Shown: positions 1 through 5,818, numbered from the stretch's first letter. The stretch is 6,194 nt of DNA from Thaumasiovibrio sp043421945 (GCA_043421945.1 JBHOGO010000136.1:1-6194); one strand, 5' to 3'. Numbers and translations are program-made. The notes: generated by a model from the sequence alone, not told the origin.

Positions 1-2
1 TC

Positions 3-56
3 GCCTATCTGGAGCGGGTCATACTAGCTGGAATTAAGGGCTTGAACAAAAATTAA
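3..56 (+). CDS. Possible C-terminal end of an upstream late gene (partial)
   Basis: The third plus-strand frame is open from the window edge to a TAA at 54-56 and encodes 17 residues, ending in AGIKGLNKN. The other two plus frames hit stops at 25-27 (TAG) and 35-37 (TAA, frame of base 2). In Mu the gene just before I is G (virion morphogenesis), so the tail of such a gene would be expected near here, but 17 residues are too few to assign a family. If real, it ends only a few bases from the remnant of the oppositely oriented DUF2971 gene. This call rests on context and an amphipathic-looking end only. Confidence 0.3.
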   Translation, partial: AYLERVILAGIKGLNKN

Positions 57-60
57 ACAC

Positions 61-105
61 TCATGCTCTTGCCCTGATTATTCTAGTTTCTTCCTTATAC
101 ATTCA
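61..105 (-). pseudogene. In-frame remnant of the DUF2971 C-terminus beyond a TGA
   Basis: Reading on past the TGA at 105-103 in the same frame gives 13 codons, MYKEETRIIRARA, before a second TGA at 63-61 and then a TAA at 36-34. Spacing to the preceding KSKK is kept, so that KSKK-stop-MYKEETRII lines up with the family pattern K-S-x-x-W-x-Y-E-x-E-x-R. This suggests a TGG to TGA change at the conserved Trp, followed by loss of the remaining C-terminal part. The alignment is from memory of the family pattern. Confidence 0.45.
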
Positions 106-606
106 CTTTTTAGATTTAACACCTATTATTTTTTGAATAAAACCAACTCTGTCTTTGAGATTGGACATATCCTGTATTTGTAGTTTTGGTGGACAATCAT
201 TATAAATAACATCAAAACTAAAATAGTCGTTTTTACCAAAATGCATTAGTGTATCTAAATCATACTCAATACAAAAACCTTCATGGCTATTCGCATAGTG
301 TGCCCATAACAACTCATCAGTAGCACTTTGGCTAAGGGAGTAAACACCCGATGAATCCTTTTTCTCAATTAAATCATTGAGAGATGCTTTAACAACAGCA
401 GCTGAGTTAGCAATATCCTCACTGCCTTTACCTAATAAATTCACTGTTAAATCAATTTGTTCAAAAAGTGTATCTGCAAAAACCAAGCCTTCACATGGGT
501 CATTTAACATATCTCGGGTAGGAGCCCAAAAAGTATCATTAACGAGAGACTCAAGATCTCTAGAAAATATACTATCATCGCCGCCTCTATATTTGAAAAC
601 TCTCAT
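103..606 (-). CDS. DUF2971-family protein, probably C-terminally truncated
   Basis: The 167-residue product belongs by motif to the DUF2971 family, whose biochemical role is not known to me. Two family blocks are visible: FWAPTRDMLNDPCEG at residues 26-40 (usual pattern: aromatic-x-x-P followed by NDPxE) and LLWAHYANSHEGFCIEYD at 99-116 (usual pattern WxHYaxxHxGfcI). No signal peptide or membrane segment is seen. The start at 606 is preceded by GAGGT about 9 bases upstream (minus strand). Family members are generally longer, and this one stops right after KSKK, where the family usually continues with W-x-Y-E-x-E-x-R. After the TGA the same frame reads MYKEETRII, which fits that motif. The gene points against the late operon and is much more A/T-rich (18 of 60 bases G/C at 121-180, versus 39 of 60 at 841-900), so it looks like horizontally acquired cargo. 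It could be a pseudogene or a functional shortened form. Confidence 0.72.
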   Translation of the reverse strand: MRVFKYRGGDDSIFSRDLESLVNDTFWAPTRDMLNDPCEGLVFADTLFEQIDLTVNLLGKGSEDIANSAAVVKASLNDLIEKKDSSGVYSLSQSATDELLWAHYANSHEGFCIEYDLDTLMHFGKNDYFSFDVIYNDCPPKLQIQDMSNLKDRVGFIQKIIGVKSKK

Positions 607-647
607 TCTCGTAATACCTCAGTATGTGCAAATTTTTATAGACTCCA

Positions 648-674
648 CCCCCGAACCCCTTCCAACCCACTCCC
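648..674 (-). other. Canonical G-quadruplex motif
   Basis: On the minus strand four G-tracts of 3, 3, 4 and 5 bases (plus-strand C-runs 672-674, 666-668, 656-659, 648-652) are separated by loops of 3, 6 and 3 bases. This meets the G3+N1-7 rule. It lies 42-68 bases before the DUF2971 start and 26-52 bases before the protease ATG, where the mRNA-like strand is C-rich. It also overlaps the weak -35-like TTGGAA. Folding and function are inferred only. Confidence 0.6.
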
Positions 675-684
675 TAATCCCATC

Positions 685-699
685 GCGCCACAATGGCGC
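685..699 (+). promoter_or_regulatory. Small hairpin directly before the protease start
   Basis: GCGCCA-CAA-TGGCGC is a perfect 6-bp inverted repeat with a 3-base loop, ending one base before the ATG at 701. It fills the place where a Shine-Dalgarno sequence should be, and no purine-rich site is present there. It could lower initiation of full-length protein I. Confidence 0.5.
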
Positions 700-700
700 T

Positions 701-1849
701 ATGAACAAAATCACAGCGTCATCTCACCCCATCAATTGCGCGGTATTATCCGCCGAAAATCGCCACCCCTTCGCGGTGCTCTCTGCAGCACTCATCACCG
801 CTGAAGATGGCTGGGTGCAACTGCTGCCTGCAGGCCGCTTTCAAGCCCGAGATGGCCGCCCCCACGATACCGACGACGGCCACTGGCATCTCGATGCCAA
901 CAGCGCCAACACCTTTATCACCGCCACCCAAACCGCCGCCCAAAAAGTACTGGTCGACTACGACCATCAAGCCCTCACCGCACGAGAAAGCCGTGGGCCT
1001 GTGCCTGCCGCTGCATGGCTCTCCACTGCCGATATAGAGTGGCGCGAACCAACTGCAGTGCACAATGGTGGCATCTTTATCAAACCAGAGTGGACACCCA
1101 CCGCCCGCCAACTCATAGACAACAAAGAGTACGCCTTTCTCTCTGCCGTCTTCCCCTACGACAAAACAGGCCGTCCCCTCTATCTACGCATGGCGGCGCT
1201 CACTAACGATCCCGCCGTACTCGGCATGGAGCCCCTTGCCCAGCTCGCCGCCGATTTCAACATCAATCTAACGACCCCGAATACCGCCATCAACCTCTAT
1301 GGCACCACCGAGGAATCGCTCATGAACGACCTATTAAAACAACTGCTCGGCAAACTTGGCATTGAGCTGCCAGAGAATGCCAGCTCACCCATCACCACCG
1401 AGCAAGCCACTGCCGCCCTCTCAGCACTCGACACCCTGCAAACTCAAGCCGCCGAGTCGGCATCATTAACCACCCAAATCACCGAGCTCAACGCTCAGAT
1501 GACCAGCCTAAGCAACGCCTACAACGGGGTTAGCCAACAAATCGCCACCCTCAGTGCCGAAAACACCACAGGGCAAGTGCTCGGCATCCTTAGCGAAGCC
1601 AAAGCAGCAGGAAAAATCGTTGCCGCCGAAGAAGACTACCTCACCAGCTTTGGTAAACAGCATGGCGTTGCCGCCCTCTCCGCCATGCTAGAAAAGCGCC
1701 CCGTCATCACCGCGCTCACCACCCAACAAACCGCGACACAAACCGCCACACAACGCGAACAACCCGCTCAACAGCTCACCGATGAAGATCTCGCCGTCCT
1801 CAGTGCATGCGGGCTCGATAAAGCAACCTTCCTCGAACACAAGGAGTAA
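701..1849 (+). CDS. I: Mu-like prohead protease/scaffold protein (gpI-like)
   Basis: This 382-residue protein resembles the Mu I family, which makes a capsid maturation protease fused to a scaffold. The N-terminal protease part shows LLPAGRFQARDGRP (41-54), VDYDHQ (85-90), PAAAW (102-106), EWT (130-132), YAFLSAVFPYD (144-154) and AALTNDPAVLG (165-175), all in family order. His89 and Ser148 are the likely catalytic candidates by position; this is inference. The C-terminal part is a coiled coil rich in Q, S, T and A (about 237-287), then an EAKAAGKI block (about 299-306), an ALSAMLEKRP block and a conserved-looking terminal DLAVLSACGLDKATFLEHKE. The frame is open back to 377, but the start at 701 is chosen because homology begins here and upstream sequence is antisense to another gene. 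The start lacks a Shine-Dalgarno site. The stop overlaps the ribosome site of the next gene (AAGGAG, 1841-1846). The protein would act inside the prohead on itself, scaffold and head proteins. Confidence 0.92.
   Translation: MNKITASSHPINCAVLSAENRHPFAVLSAALITAEDGWVQLLPAGRFQARDGRPHDTDDGHWHLDANSANTFITATQTAAQKVLVDYDHQALTARESRGPVPAAAWLSTADIEWREPTAVHNGGIFIKPEWTPTARQLIDNKEYAFLSAVFPYDKTGRPLYLRMAALTNDPAVLGMEPLAQLAADFNINLTTPNTAINLYGTTEESLMNDLLKQLLGKLGIELPENASSPITTEQATAALSALDTLQTQAAESASLTTQITELNAQMTSLSNAYNGVSQQIATLSAENTTGQVLGILSEAKAAGKIVAAEEDYLTSFGKQHGVAALSAMLEKRPVITALTTQQTATQTATQREQPAQQLTDEDLAVLSACGLDKATFLEHKE
1322..1849 (+). CDS. Z: Nested capsid scaffold protein (gpZ-like), internal in-frame start
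   Basis: An ATG at codon 208 of the protease gene is preceded by GAGGA (1310-1314) at 7 bases, a far better ribosome site than that of the full gene. Translation from it gives 175 residues beginning MNDLLKQLLGKLGIELPE, exactly where the protease domain ends and the scaffold part begins. The product holds the predicted coiled coil (about 30-80), a low-complexity Thr/Gln stretch (about 130-150) and the C-terminal DLAVLSACGLDKATF block. In Mu, scaffold Z is made from an in-frame start within I, so this arrangement is expected for the family; the exact start here is my inference from the ribosome site. It would be the main internal scaffold, made in excess of protease and degraded on maturation. 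Confidence 0.72.
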   Translation: MNDLLKQLLGKLGIELPENASSPITTEQATAALSALDTLQTQAAESASLTTQITELNAQMTSLSNAYNGVSQQIATLSAENTTGQVLGILSEAKAAGKIVAAEEDYLTSFGKQHGVAALSAMLEKRPVITALTTQQTATQTATQREQPAQQLTDEDLAVLSACGLDKATFLEHKE

Positions 1850-1852
1850 CCC

Positions 1853-2233
1853 ATGCCCGCTAAACGTTATGGCACCAAACGCGCCTATGGCATCAAAGCC
1901 AATGTCTCGCTGCTGCCCCATGTCCCTGTATTTCTTGCCGCTGGCCTCGCTGTCGATTTTGCTGTCGCAGTACCCAGCGATCGCTTTGTCGGCACCTCCG
2001 TCCTGGGCGAAGACGCCACAGGCCATCCCGATAACGCCCTTAGCGTCGAAGTCGATATCGCGGAAACCAAGTTTGCCAACAGTGGCGATATCAGCGTCAC
2101 CCATATCGGCACCCCAGCCTACTTTGTCGATGAACAGACCCTAAGCACCAACAACAACGGCGATACCCGAATCCAAAGCGGCACCATCACCCAAGTAGAT
2201 GAAGACGGTGTCTGGGTAAAAGTCGACCTATAG
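1853..2233 (+). CDS. Putative head decoration/capsid cement protein (DUF2190-like)
   Basis: The 126-residue product lies between scaffold and major head protein, the usual place for a small capsid-stabilising or decoration protein. The sequence is beta-rich with many Val, Asp and Gly residues: an FLAAGLAVDFAVAV stretch at 28-41 (hydrophobic, but interrupted by Asp and not a membrane segment), a VEVDIAET segment at 65-72, and a C-terminal IQSGTITQVDEDGVWVKVDL at 107-126 resembling the closing strands of DUF2190-type proteins. The N-terminus is basic (KRYGTKR). The ribosome site AAGGAG at 1841-1846, 6 bases before the ATG, overlaps the end of the protease gene, so translation is probably coupled. 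Family assignment is by position and general character; no catalytic motif is seen. It might instead be a head protein specific to this phage group. Confidence 0.6.
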   Translation: MPAKRYGTKRAYGIKANVSLLPHVPVFLAAGLAVDFAVAVPSDRFVGTSVLGEDATGHPDNALSVEVDIAETKFANSGDISVTHIGTPAYFVDEQTLSTNNNGDTRIQSGTITQVDEDGVWVKVDL

Positions 2234-2276
2234 CCACGCTTTGCCTCTTACTCCACAACGCTAAACGGAGCACAAC

Positions 2277-3176
2277 ATGAACATGACCCCGCAAGCCATG
2301 AGCGCCCTTTATACGGCGGTGAAAACAGCCTTCAACACAGGACGCGGCAGCTACACCCCACTGTGGCCGAAGCTCGCCACGCTAGTCCCTTCAACAACAG
2401 GCACAGAAAGCTACGCCTGGTTAGGGCAGTTCCCTCGGCTTCGCGAGTGGATTGGCGATCGCCAAGTCAACCAACTCAAAGCCCACGACTACTCGTTAAA
2501 AAACAAGAAGTACGAAAGCACAGTTGGCATCCCGCGTGACGCCATCGAAGACGACCAATACGGCGTCTACATGCCGCTCATGCAAGAGATGGGATACGCA
2601 GCAGCCTATCACCCCGACGAAATGCTCTTTGCCCTCCTCCCGGCCGGATTTACCACCCCGTGTTACGACGGCCAAAACTTCTTTGATACCGACCACCCCG
2701 TCAATAACCCCGAAAGCGGCACCCAAGAATCGGTCAGCAATATCCAAGCAGGAGCAAATCCCCCTTGGTATCTACTCGATACGCGCCGCCCGTTAAAACC
2801 GTTTATCTTCCAACGTCGCCGCGACTACAGCATCGATGCCAAAACCGATAAAGGTCAGTCAGATCATGTCTTCATGGCAGATGAATACCTCTACGGCACC
2901 GACGGACGAGGAAACTGGGGCTTTGGGTTCTGGCAGCAAGGGTTTGCCTCAAAAGCCGAGCTCAGCGAAGAGAATTTCGAAACGGGTATCCAGCGCATGA
3001 TGACCTTCAAATCCGATGAAGGTCGCCCGCTCGGTATCGACCCTAATCTCTTGGTGGTCGGCCCTTCTAACCGTGCTGCCGCCAAAAAAGTCATCGAAGC
3101 AGAAAACAAAGCAGGCGGCGAAAGCAACACCAACTACAAAGCCGTTGAAATCTTAGTCGTCCCTTGGCTGCCGTAG
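2277..3176 (+). CDS. T: Mu-like major head (capsid) protein gpT
   Basis: The 299-residue protein matches the Mu gpT family in length (about 300) and motifs. The hallmark SYAWLGQFPRLREWIGDR is at 45-62, followed by KKYESTVGIPRDAIEDDQYGVY at about 77-98, FFDTDHPV at 135-142 and a C-terminal LLVVGPSN (259-266) and EILVVPWLP (291-299). It polymerises on the I/Z scaffold to form the icosahedral shell. The start at 2277 has CGGAG (2266-2270) 6 bases upstream; a second in-frame ATG two codons later (2283) would be 12 bases away and is less likely. A 76-base gap separates it from the next gene, the longest gap in the operon after 701. No truncation is visible. Confidence 0.95.
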   Translation: MNMTPQAMSALYTAVKTAFNTGRGSYTPLWPKLATLVPSTTGTESYAWLGQFPRLREWIGDRQVNQLKAHDYSLKNKKYESTVGIPRDAIEDDQYGVYMPLMQEMGYAAAYHPDEMLFALLPAGFTTPCYDGQNFFDTDHPVNNPESGTQESVSNIQAGANPPWYLLDTRRPLKPFIFQRRRDYSIDAKTDKGQSDHVFMADEYLYGTDGRGNWGFGFWQQGFASKAELSEENFETGIQRMMTFKSDEGRPLGIDPNLLVVGPSNRAAAKKVIEAENKAGGESNTNYKAVEILVVPWLP

Positions 3177-3252
3177 CGCGTTCATAAGCGTACCAGCGCA
3201 CCCAGTACCCCGCGAATGAACACCCCTTACTGTTAACCGGAGATCTTATGTC

Positions 3253-3624
3253 ATGCCGAACACTGAAACACCGCAGTCACAAGCGACTCAAACGTTGGTT
3301 ATCCACTGTCGTGCGCCGAATGGTTATCGTCGCGCAGGGCTGGTTTTTAAGTTTGGAAATAACCCGTTGGATGCCAACAGCGTCAACGCCACACAATTGG
3401 CACAGCTTAAAGCCGATCCTCGTTTGGCCGTGGTGGAAGCCAAGCCGACCAACAAACCGTCAAGCGCAACACCTCACTCAGCACACGCCACGCAAGCAGA
3501 TAGCGATAGTCTTTCATCGCGGGCCATGGATGAGAAAGCTTCACAAGGTGATCTAACCGCACCCCATCAGGTCGCAAACGCTAAGTCTGCCCCCAAACCG
3601 AAACGAGGTAAGGCAACGTCATGA
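3253..3624 (+). CDS. FluMu N-terminal-domain protein (HI1506-like)
   Basis: The 123-residue product carries a short domain at about 14-62 with the pattern LVIHCRAPNGYRRAGLVF...LAQLKADPRLAV, as in the Mu-like prophage FluMu protein HI1506 N-terminal domain. That domain typically follows gene T in Mu-like prophages. The rest (63-123) is low-complexity, rich in Ala, Ser, Lys, Pro and His, ends in the basic KPKRGK, and is probably disordered. No enzymatic motif is seen; the position suggests a minor head or head-completion role, which is inference. The start at 3253 lies 10 bases after GGAG (3239-3242). A closer ATG at 3248 is in another frame that gives only a meaningless arginine-rich reading. 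The stop TGA overlaps the next ATG (ATGA at 3621-3624), so translation is coupled. Confidence 0.8.
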   Translation: MPNTETPQSQATQTLVIHCRAPNGYRRAGLVFKFGNNPLDANSVNATQLAQLKADPRLAVVEAKPTNKPSSATPHSAHATQADSDSLSSRAMDEKASQGDLTAPHQVANAKSAPKPKRGKATS

Positions 3625-4058
3625 CCTACTGTAACGCGCTAGACATGATAGAGCGATTTGGCGCAGACGAACTCGCTCAGCTCACCAACCGTGGTCAATG
3701 TGAAGACGACAGCAGTATCGATACACAGCTTATCGACCGAGTTATCGATGATGCTTGCGCGACTATCGATGGCTACATCGGTGGCCGTTATCGCTTACCG
3801 TTACCAACCGTCCCACGTATATTGACCCGCTTTGCATGCGATTTAGCGCGTTACTACCTCTACGACGAACGCCTTGATGAAGGCCACCAAGCCAACAAAC
3901 GCTATGAAGAAGCCATCAGCTATTTAAAAAACGTCAGCAAAGGCATCGTGCAGCTCGGTTTTGATGATAACCAAGCCAAAGCCGAAACCAACAACAGTGC
4001 AATCATCACCTCAGCAGGCTCAGTATTTGCGCGTGAACGCAGTAAAGGGTTTATCTAA
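3621..4058 (+). CDS. Mu gp36-like head-completion/connector protein (DUF1320)
   Basis: The 145-residue protein matches the DUF1320/Mu gp36 family over its whole length. Visible markers are MTYCNALDMIERFGADEL at the N-terminus, ATIDGYIGGRYRLPL at 47-61, CDLARYYLYDE at 73-83, RYEEAISYLKNVSKG at 94-108 and a terminal FARERSKGF at 136-144. The mostly helical layout (ID-rich helix, GRYxLPL turn, then the LARYYLY helix) is like head-tail connector proteins of the HK97 gp6 type, so a role at the neck is likely. That structural link is family knowledge, not shown here. The ribosome site TAAGG (3609-3613) lies 7 bases before the start, inside the preceding gene. The stop overlaps the next start as TAATG. 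Confidence 0.92.
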   Translation: MTYCNALDMIERFGADELAQLTNRGQCEDDSSIDTQLIDRVIDDACATIDGYIGGRYRLPLPTVPRILTRFACDLARYYLYDERLDEGHQANKRYEEAISYLKNVSKGIVQLGFDDNQAKAETNNSAIITSAGSVFARERSKGFI

Positions 4059-4480
4059 TGGCCGATATCGTCACCCTCACTATCGAGCGTTTAAAAGCAA
4101 ACACAACATGGCAAAACGTCAAACCTTTAGGCGGGCTTTCAGAGCTTGAAATCAAACGCTCAGGGCTTCGAACCCCAACCCTCTTTGTCTTCATGGTCTC
4201 AGAAAACCCCAAGCCCGACGTTCGTGGTAGCGGCCCTTACCTGCAAAGCATCAATGTCACCCTCGGCGTCGTCATTGTTGATAGCAACCGTAATGGACGC
4301 CCCCTCAACTTTTCGCCACTTAGGCACACACTGCGCCAACAACTCTTTGGCTGGCAACCCACAGCCACATACGAACCCTATTGGCTCGGTACGGGTCGCT
4401 TGCTCTCCATCGAAAAAGGCCAAGCGAGTTGGATAGATCACTTCGTCACAGAATACACCGCCGACCAAAACCACGTTTAA
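4058..4480 (+). CDS. Mu gp37-like protein, probable tail terminator
   Basis: The 140-residue product follows gp36 directly (1-base overlap; AAGGG at 4045-4049 serves as ribosome site), as gp37 does in Mu-like genomes. The pattern fits the gp37/tail-terminator type: an N-terminal helix (VTLTIERLKAN), strands around TPTLFVFMVSE (39-49) and INVTLGVVIVD (65-75), then LRHTLRQQLFGWQP at 88-101 (the family LxxQLxGWxP block), a GTGRLLSIEKGQASWIDHF segment at 111-129 and a final TEYTAD. Such proteins cap the tail tube and join it to the head; here that is inferred from motif and position. The stop TAA sits within an 8-base palindrome, GTTTAAAC, repeated 22 bases downstream. Confidence 0.8.
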   Translation: MADIVTLTIERLKANTTWQNVKPLGGLSELEIKRSGLRTPTLFVFMVSENPKPDVRGSGPYLQSINVTLGVVIVDSNRNGRPLNFSPLRHTLRQQLFGWQPTATYEPYWLGTGRLLSIEKGQASWIDHFVTEYTADQNHV

Positions 4481-4504
4481 ACGCCTTTTACTGCCTGTTT
4501 AAAC
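4475..4504. repeat. Pair of GTTTAAAC palindromes 22 bases apart
   Basis: GTTTAAAC occurs at 4475-4482 (overlapping the gp37 stop) and again at 4497-4504, just before the ribosome site of the tail tube gene. Start-to-start distance is 22 bases, about two helical turns. Being palindromic, the copies could also pair with each other as an 8-bp stem with a 14-base loop. No poly-T tail follows, so it is not a typical terminator. Function unknown. Confidence 0.5.
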
Positions 4505-4522
4505 CCACCAATAGGAGCCACC

Positions 4523-5461
4523 ATGAGCCGCAAAGCGAAAAAGAAGATCCTCATGTTCGCCGCCGAAACCGACTACGGCATCGACCCCATCGCAGATAAC
4601 ACCGAGCCAAGCTTCATCCTCGGGCGCGAATTCTCCATCGTCCCCCAAGCTGGTGAATCCCTCGCACTGGAATACGACACAGGCGAACTCGGCAATAGCC
4701 CCGAAATCATGACCGAATGCTTCGTCGAAGTAGAGTTCGGCGTCGACTTCGCCCCAGGCGTATTCACCGAAGGTGGCACAACTGGCGAACCCGCACCATG
4801 GGCACCGCTACTGGCAGCATGCCTACGCCAAACCAAAACAGACACAGAAGCAGACAACCCGAAAACCACCTATCACATCGACGATACCAGCACCAACAGC
4901 CTCACGTTTTACTTCTACCAATCGGGCACGCTCCACAAAGTCACTGGCGCACGCGGCTCCGTCTCATTAGCACTGCAAGCCAAACAGTTCCCGACCCTAA
5001 AATTCAAATTCAGCGGGCTGCATACCGTTCCCGAAGCAGGTGAGCACCCAACCCCAGACTTCAGCCAATACCAAACCCCGCTTAAAGTCGGCGTCGAAAA
5101 CAGCGCCTTCACCATCGACGGCAAACCCCACAAAATGATCTCCCTCGAAATCGACCAAGCCAACAACGTCATTCACCAAGAATACGTCGGCCACGAAGAA
5201 GTGATGATCACCGACTTCGCCCCCACAGCCACCCTCGTATTGGAAGCGCCAGACCTCGCTACCCTCGACCCCTTTGCCCTTGCCAACGCAGGCAAAGAGC
5301 ACGCCATCGCCTTCACCAACGGGCCCGTAGGCAACCAAGTCGGCTGGCAATCCGACAACGTCCAATTCGGACGCCCCACCTACGCCGACCAAGACGGCAC
5401 CCAAACTTACTCCATCCCCCTGCGCCTCATCGGCAGCGGCGATGTCATTTTTAATGGTTAA
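4523..5461 (+). CDS. Phage tail tube protein (siphovirus type)
   Basis: The 312-residue product is a tail tube-like major tail protein. It begins with a basic segment (MSRKAKKK), then AAETDYGIDP (13-22), a turn typical of tube proteins (E-x-x-x-G-x-D/N-P). Beta-rich segments follow (34-52, 64-75), then APWAPLLAACL (91-101), a motif seen in phage tail tube proteins in which a hydrophobic helix packs in the hexamer ring. The C-terminal half alternates strands and loops, with SLALQAKQFPTLKFKFSGLH at 148-167 and NQVGWQSDNVQFGRPTYADQDGTQTYSIPLRLIGSGD at 271-307. It occupies the place where Mu encodes its contractile sheath L, and no sheath-like sequence is seen. The ribosome site TAGGAG (4512-4517) lies 5 bases before the start. 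The coding strand is strongly C- and A-rich (22 C, 6 G in 4861-4920). It polymerises below gp37 to form the tail. Confidence 0.82.
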   Translation: MSRKAKKKILMFAAETDYGIDPIADNTEPSFILGREFSIVPQAGESLALEYDTGELGNSPEIMTECFVEVEFGVDFAPGVFTEGGTTGEPAPWAPLLAACLRQTKTDTEADNPKTTYHIDDTSTNSLTFYFYQSGTLHKVTGARGSVSLALQAKQFPTLKFKFSGLHTVPEAGEHPTPDFSQYQTPLKVGVENSAFTIDGKPHKMISLEIDQANNVIHQEYVGHEEVMITDFAPTATLVLEAPDLATLDPFALANAGKEHAIAFTNGPVGNQVGWQSDNVQFGRPTYADQDGTQTYSIPLRLIGSGDVIFNG

Positions 5462-5476
5462 ATAAGGAACCCCACC

Positions 5477-5818
5477 ATGTTTAAACTCACCAAACACCGC
5501 CTCGTTAAAGCGTGGCCAGCCACCATCTCCCTTGCCAGCGACAACGGCACAATCCAAACCCACGACATCACCCTCGATCTCACCTTGCTAGACACCGGCG
5601 AATTCAACGATCTCTCCAAACAAGGCGATCCCACGTTCTTCAAACAAGTCATCAAAGGCTGGAGCGGCATCGGCGACGAAAACGGCAACCCACTGCCATT
5701 CAACCCCAAAAACCTCAAAGCCGCCGTGCAAAACCCTGCATTTACCGCCGCCGCACTCACCGCCTACATGGACGCCGCCCAAGGACGTGCCGCCACAAAA
5801 AACTCACACAGGCAGTGA
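5477..5818 (+). CDS. Tail assembly chaperone, short zero-frame form (lambda gpG analogue)
   Basis: The 113-residue product follows the tube gene at 15 bases and precedes the tape measure start, the usual site of the tail assembly chaperone. It opens with a small beta region (MFKLTKHRLVKAWPATISLA, then THDITLDLTLL at 28-38). It continues with KQVIKGWSGIGDENGNPLPF (56-75) and a helical end NLKAAVQNPAFTAAALTAYMDAAQGRAA (79-106). The GWxGIxDExGxPLPF pattern is common in such chaperones. The ribosome site TAAGGA (5463-5468) is 8 bases upstream. The last residues, SHRQ, come after the A AAA AAC slip site and are probably only a read-out tail. The short form would bind the tape measure protein during tail assembly; this role is inferred from family and position. 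Confidence 0.8.
   Translation: MFKLTKHRLVKAWPATISLASDNGTIQTHDITLDLTLLDTGEFNDLSKQGDPTFFKQVIKGWSGIGDENGNPLPFNPKNLKAAVQNPAFTAAALTAYMDAAQGRAATKNSHRQ

Larger units (their letters stand above)
607..700. promoter_or_regulatory. Divergent intergenic spacer with possible promoters
   Basis: This 94-base gap separates the minus-strand DUF2971 start from the plus-strand protease start. On the minus strand TTGGAA (665-660) and TATAAA (640-635) resemble -35 and -10 boxes, but the 19-base spacing is poor. On the plus strand TATAGA (637-642) is a -10-like box without a convincing -35, as can happen with activator-dependent phage late promoters. In Mu a C-activated late promoter lies just before gene I, so an equivalent might be here, but I cannot see a clear C-type dyad. 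The rest of the spacer is a C-rich run (23 C and 2 G in 641-680). Confidence 0.3.

Noticed and set aside
103..105. TGA in the DUF2971 gene as a selenocysteine or recoded Trp codon
   Set aside because: TGA is used as an ordinary stop elsewhere in the window (3622-3624, 5816-5818), the family has Trp rather than Cys here, and further stops follow shortly.
377..700. Upstream extension of the protease frame by 108 codons
   Set aside because: It is antisense to the DUF2971 gene and crosses the C-rich spacer; family similarity begins only after the ATG at 701.
746..1111. 121-codon minus-strand frame within the protease gene
   Set aside because: Gly-rich antisense shadow without ribosome site or known motif.
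3177..3252. Terminator after the major head gene
   Set aside because: No stable hairpin followed by a T-run is visible in the gap; it appears to be a plain leader with GGAG before the next gene.
3248..3556. 102-residue reading frame starting at the closer ATG before the FluMu-N gene
   Set aside because: Basic, Trp/Arg-rich composition typical of an off-frame shadow; the 3253 frame carries the recognisable FluMu N-terminal domain.
4997..5563. 188-codon minus-strand frame opposite the tail tube gene
   Set aside because: Gly/Val/Asp-rich shadow of a strongly biased coding strand; no ribosome site or family motif, and it spans the junction of two real genes.
5512..5796. N-terminal part of the -1 frame as an independent start of the chaperone extension
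   Set aside because: The translation before the slip site is almost all Arg, His and Pro, a shadow of the chaperone gene; protein-like sequence starts only at the heptamer.
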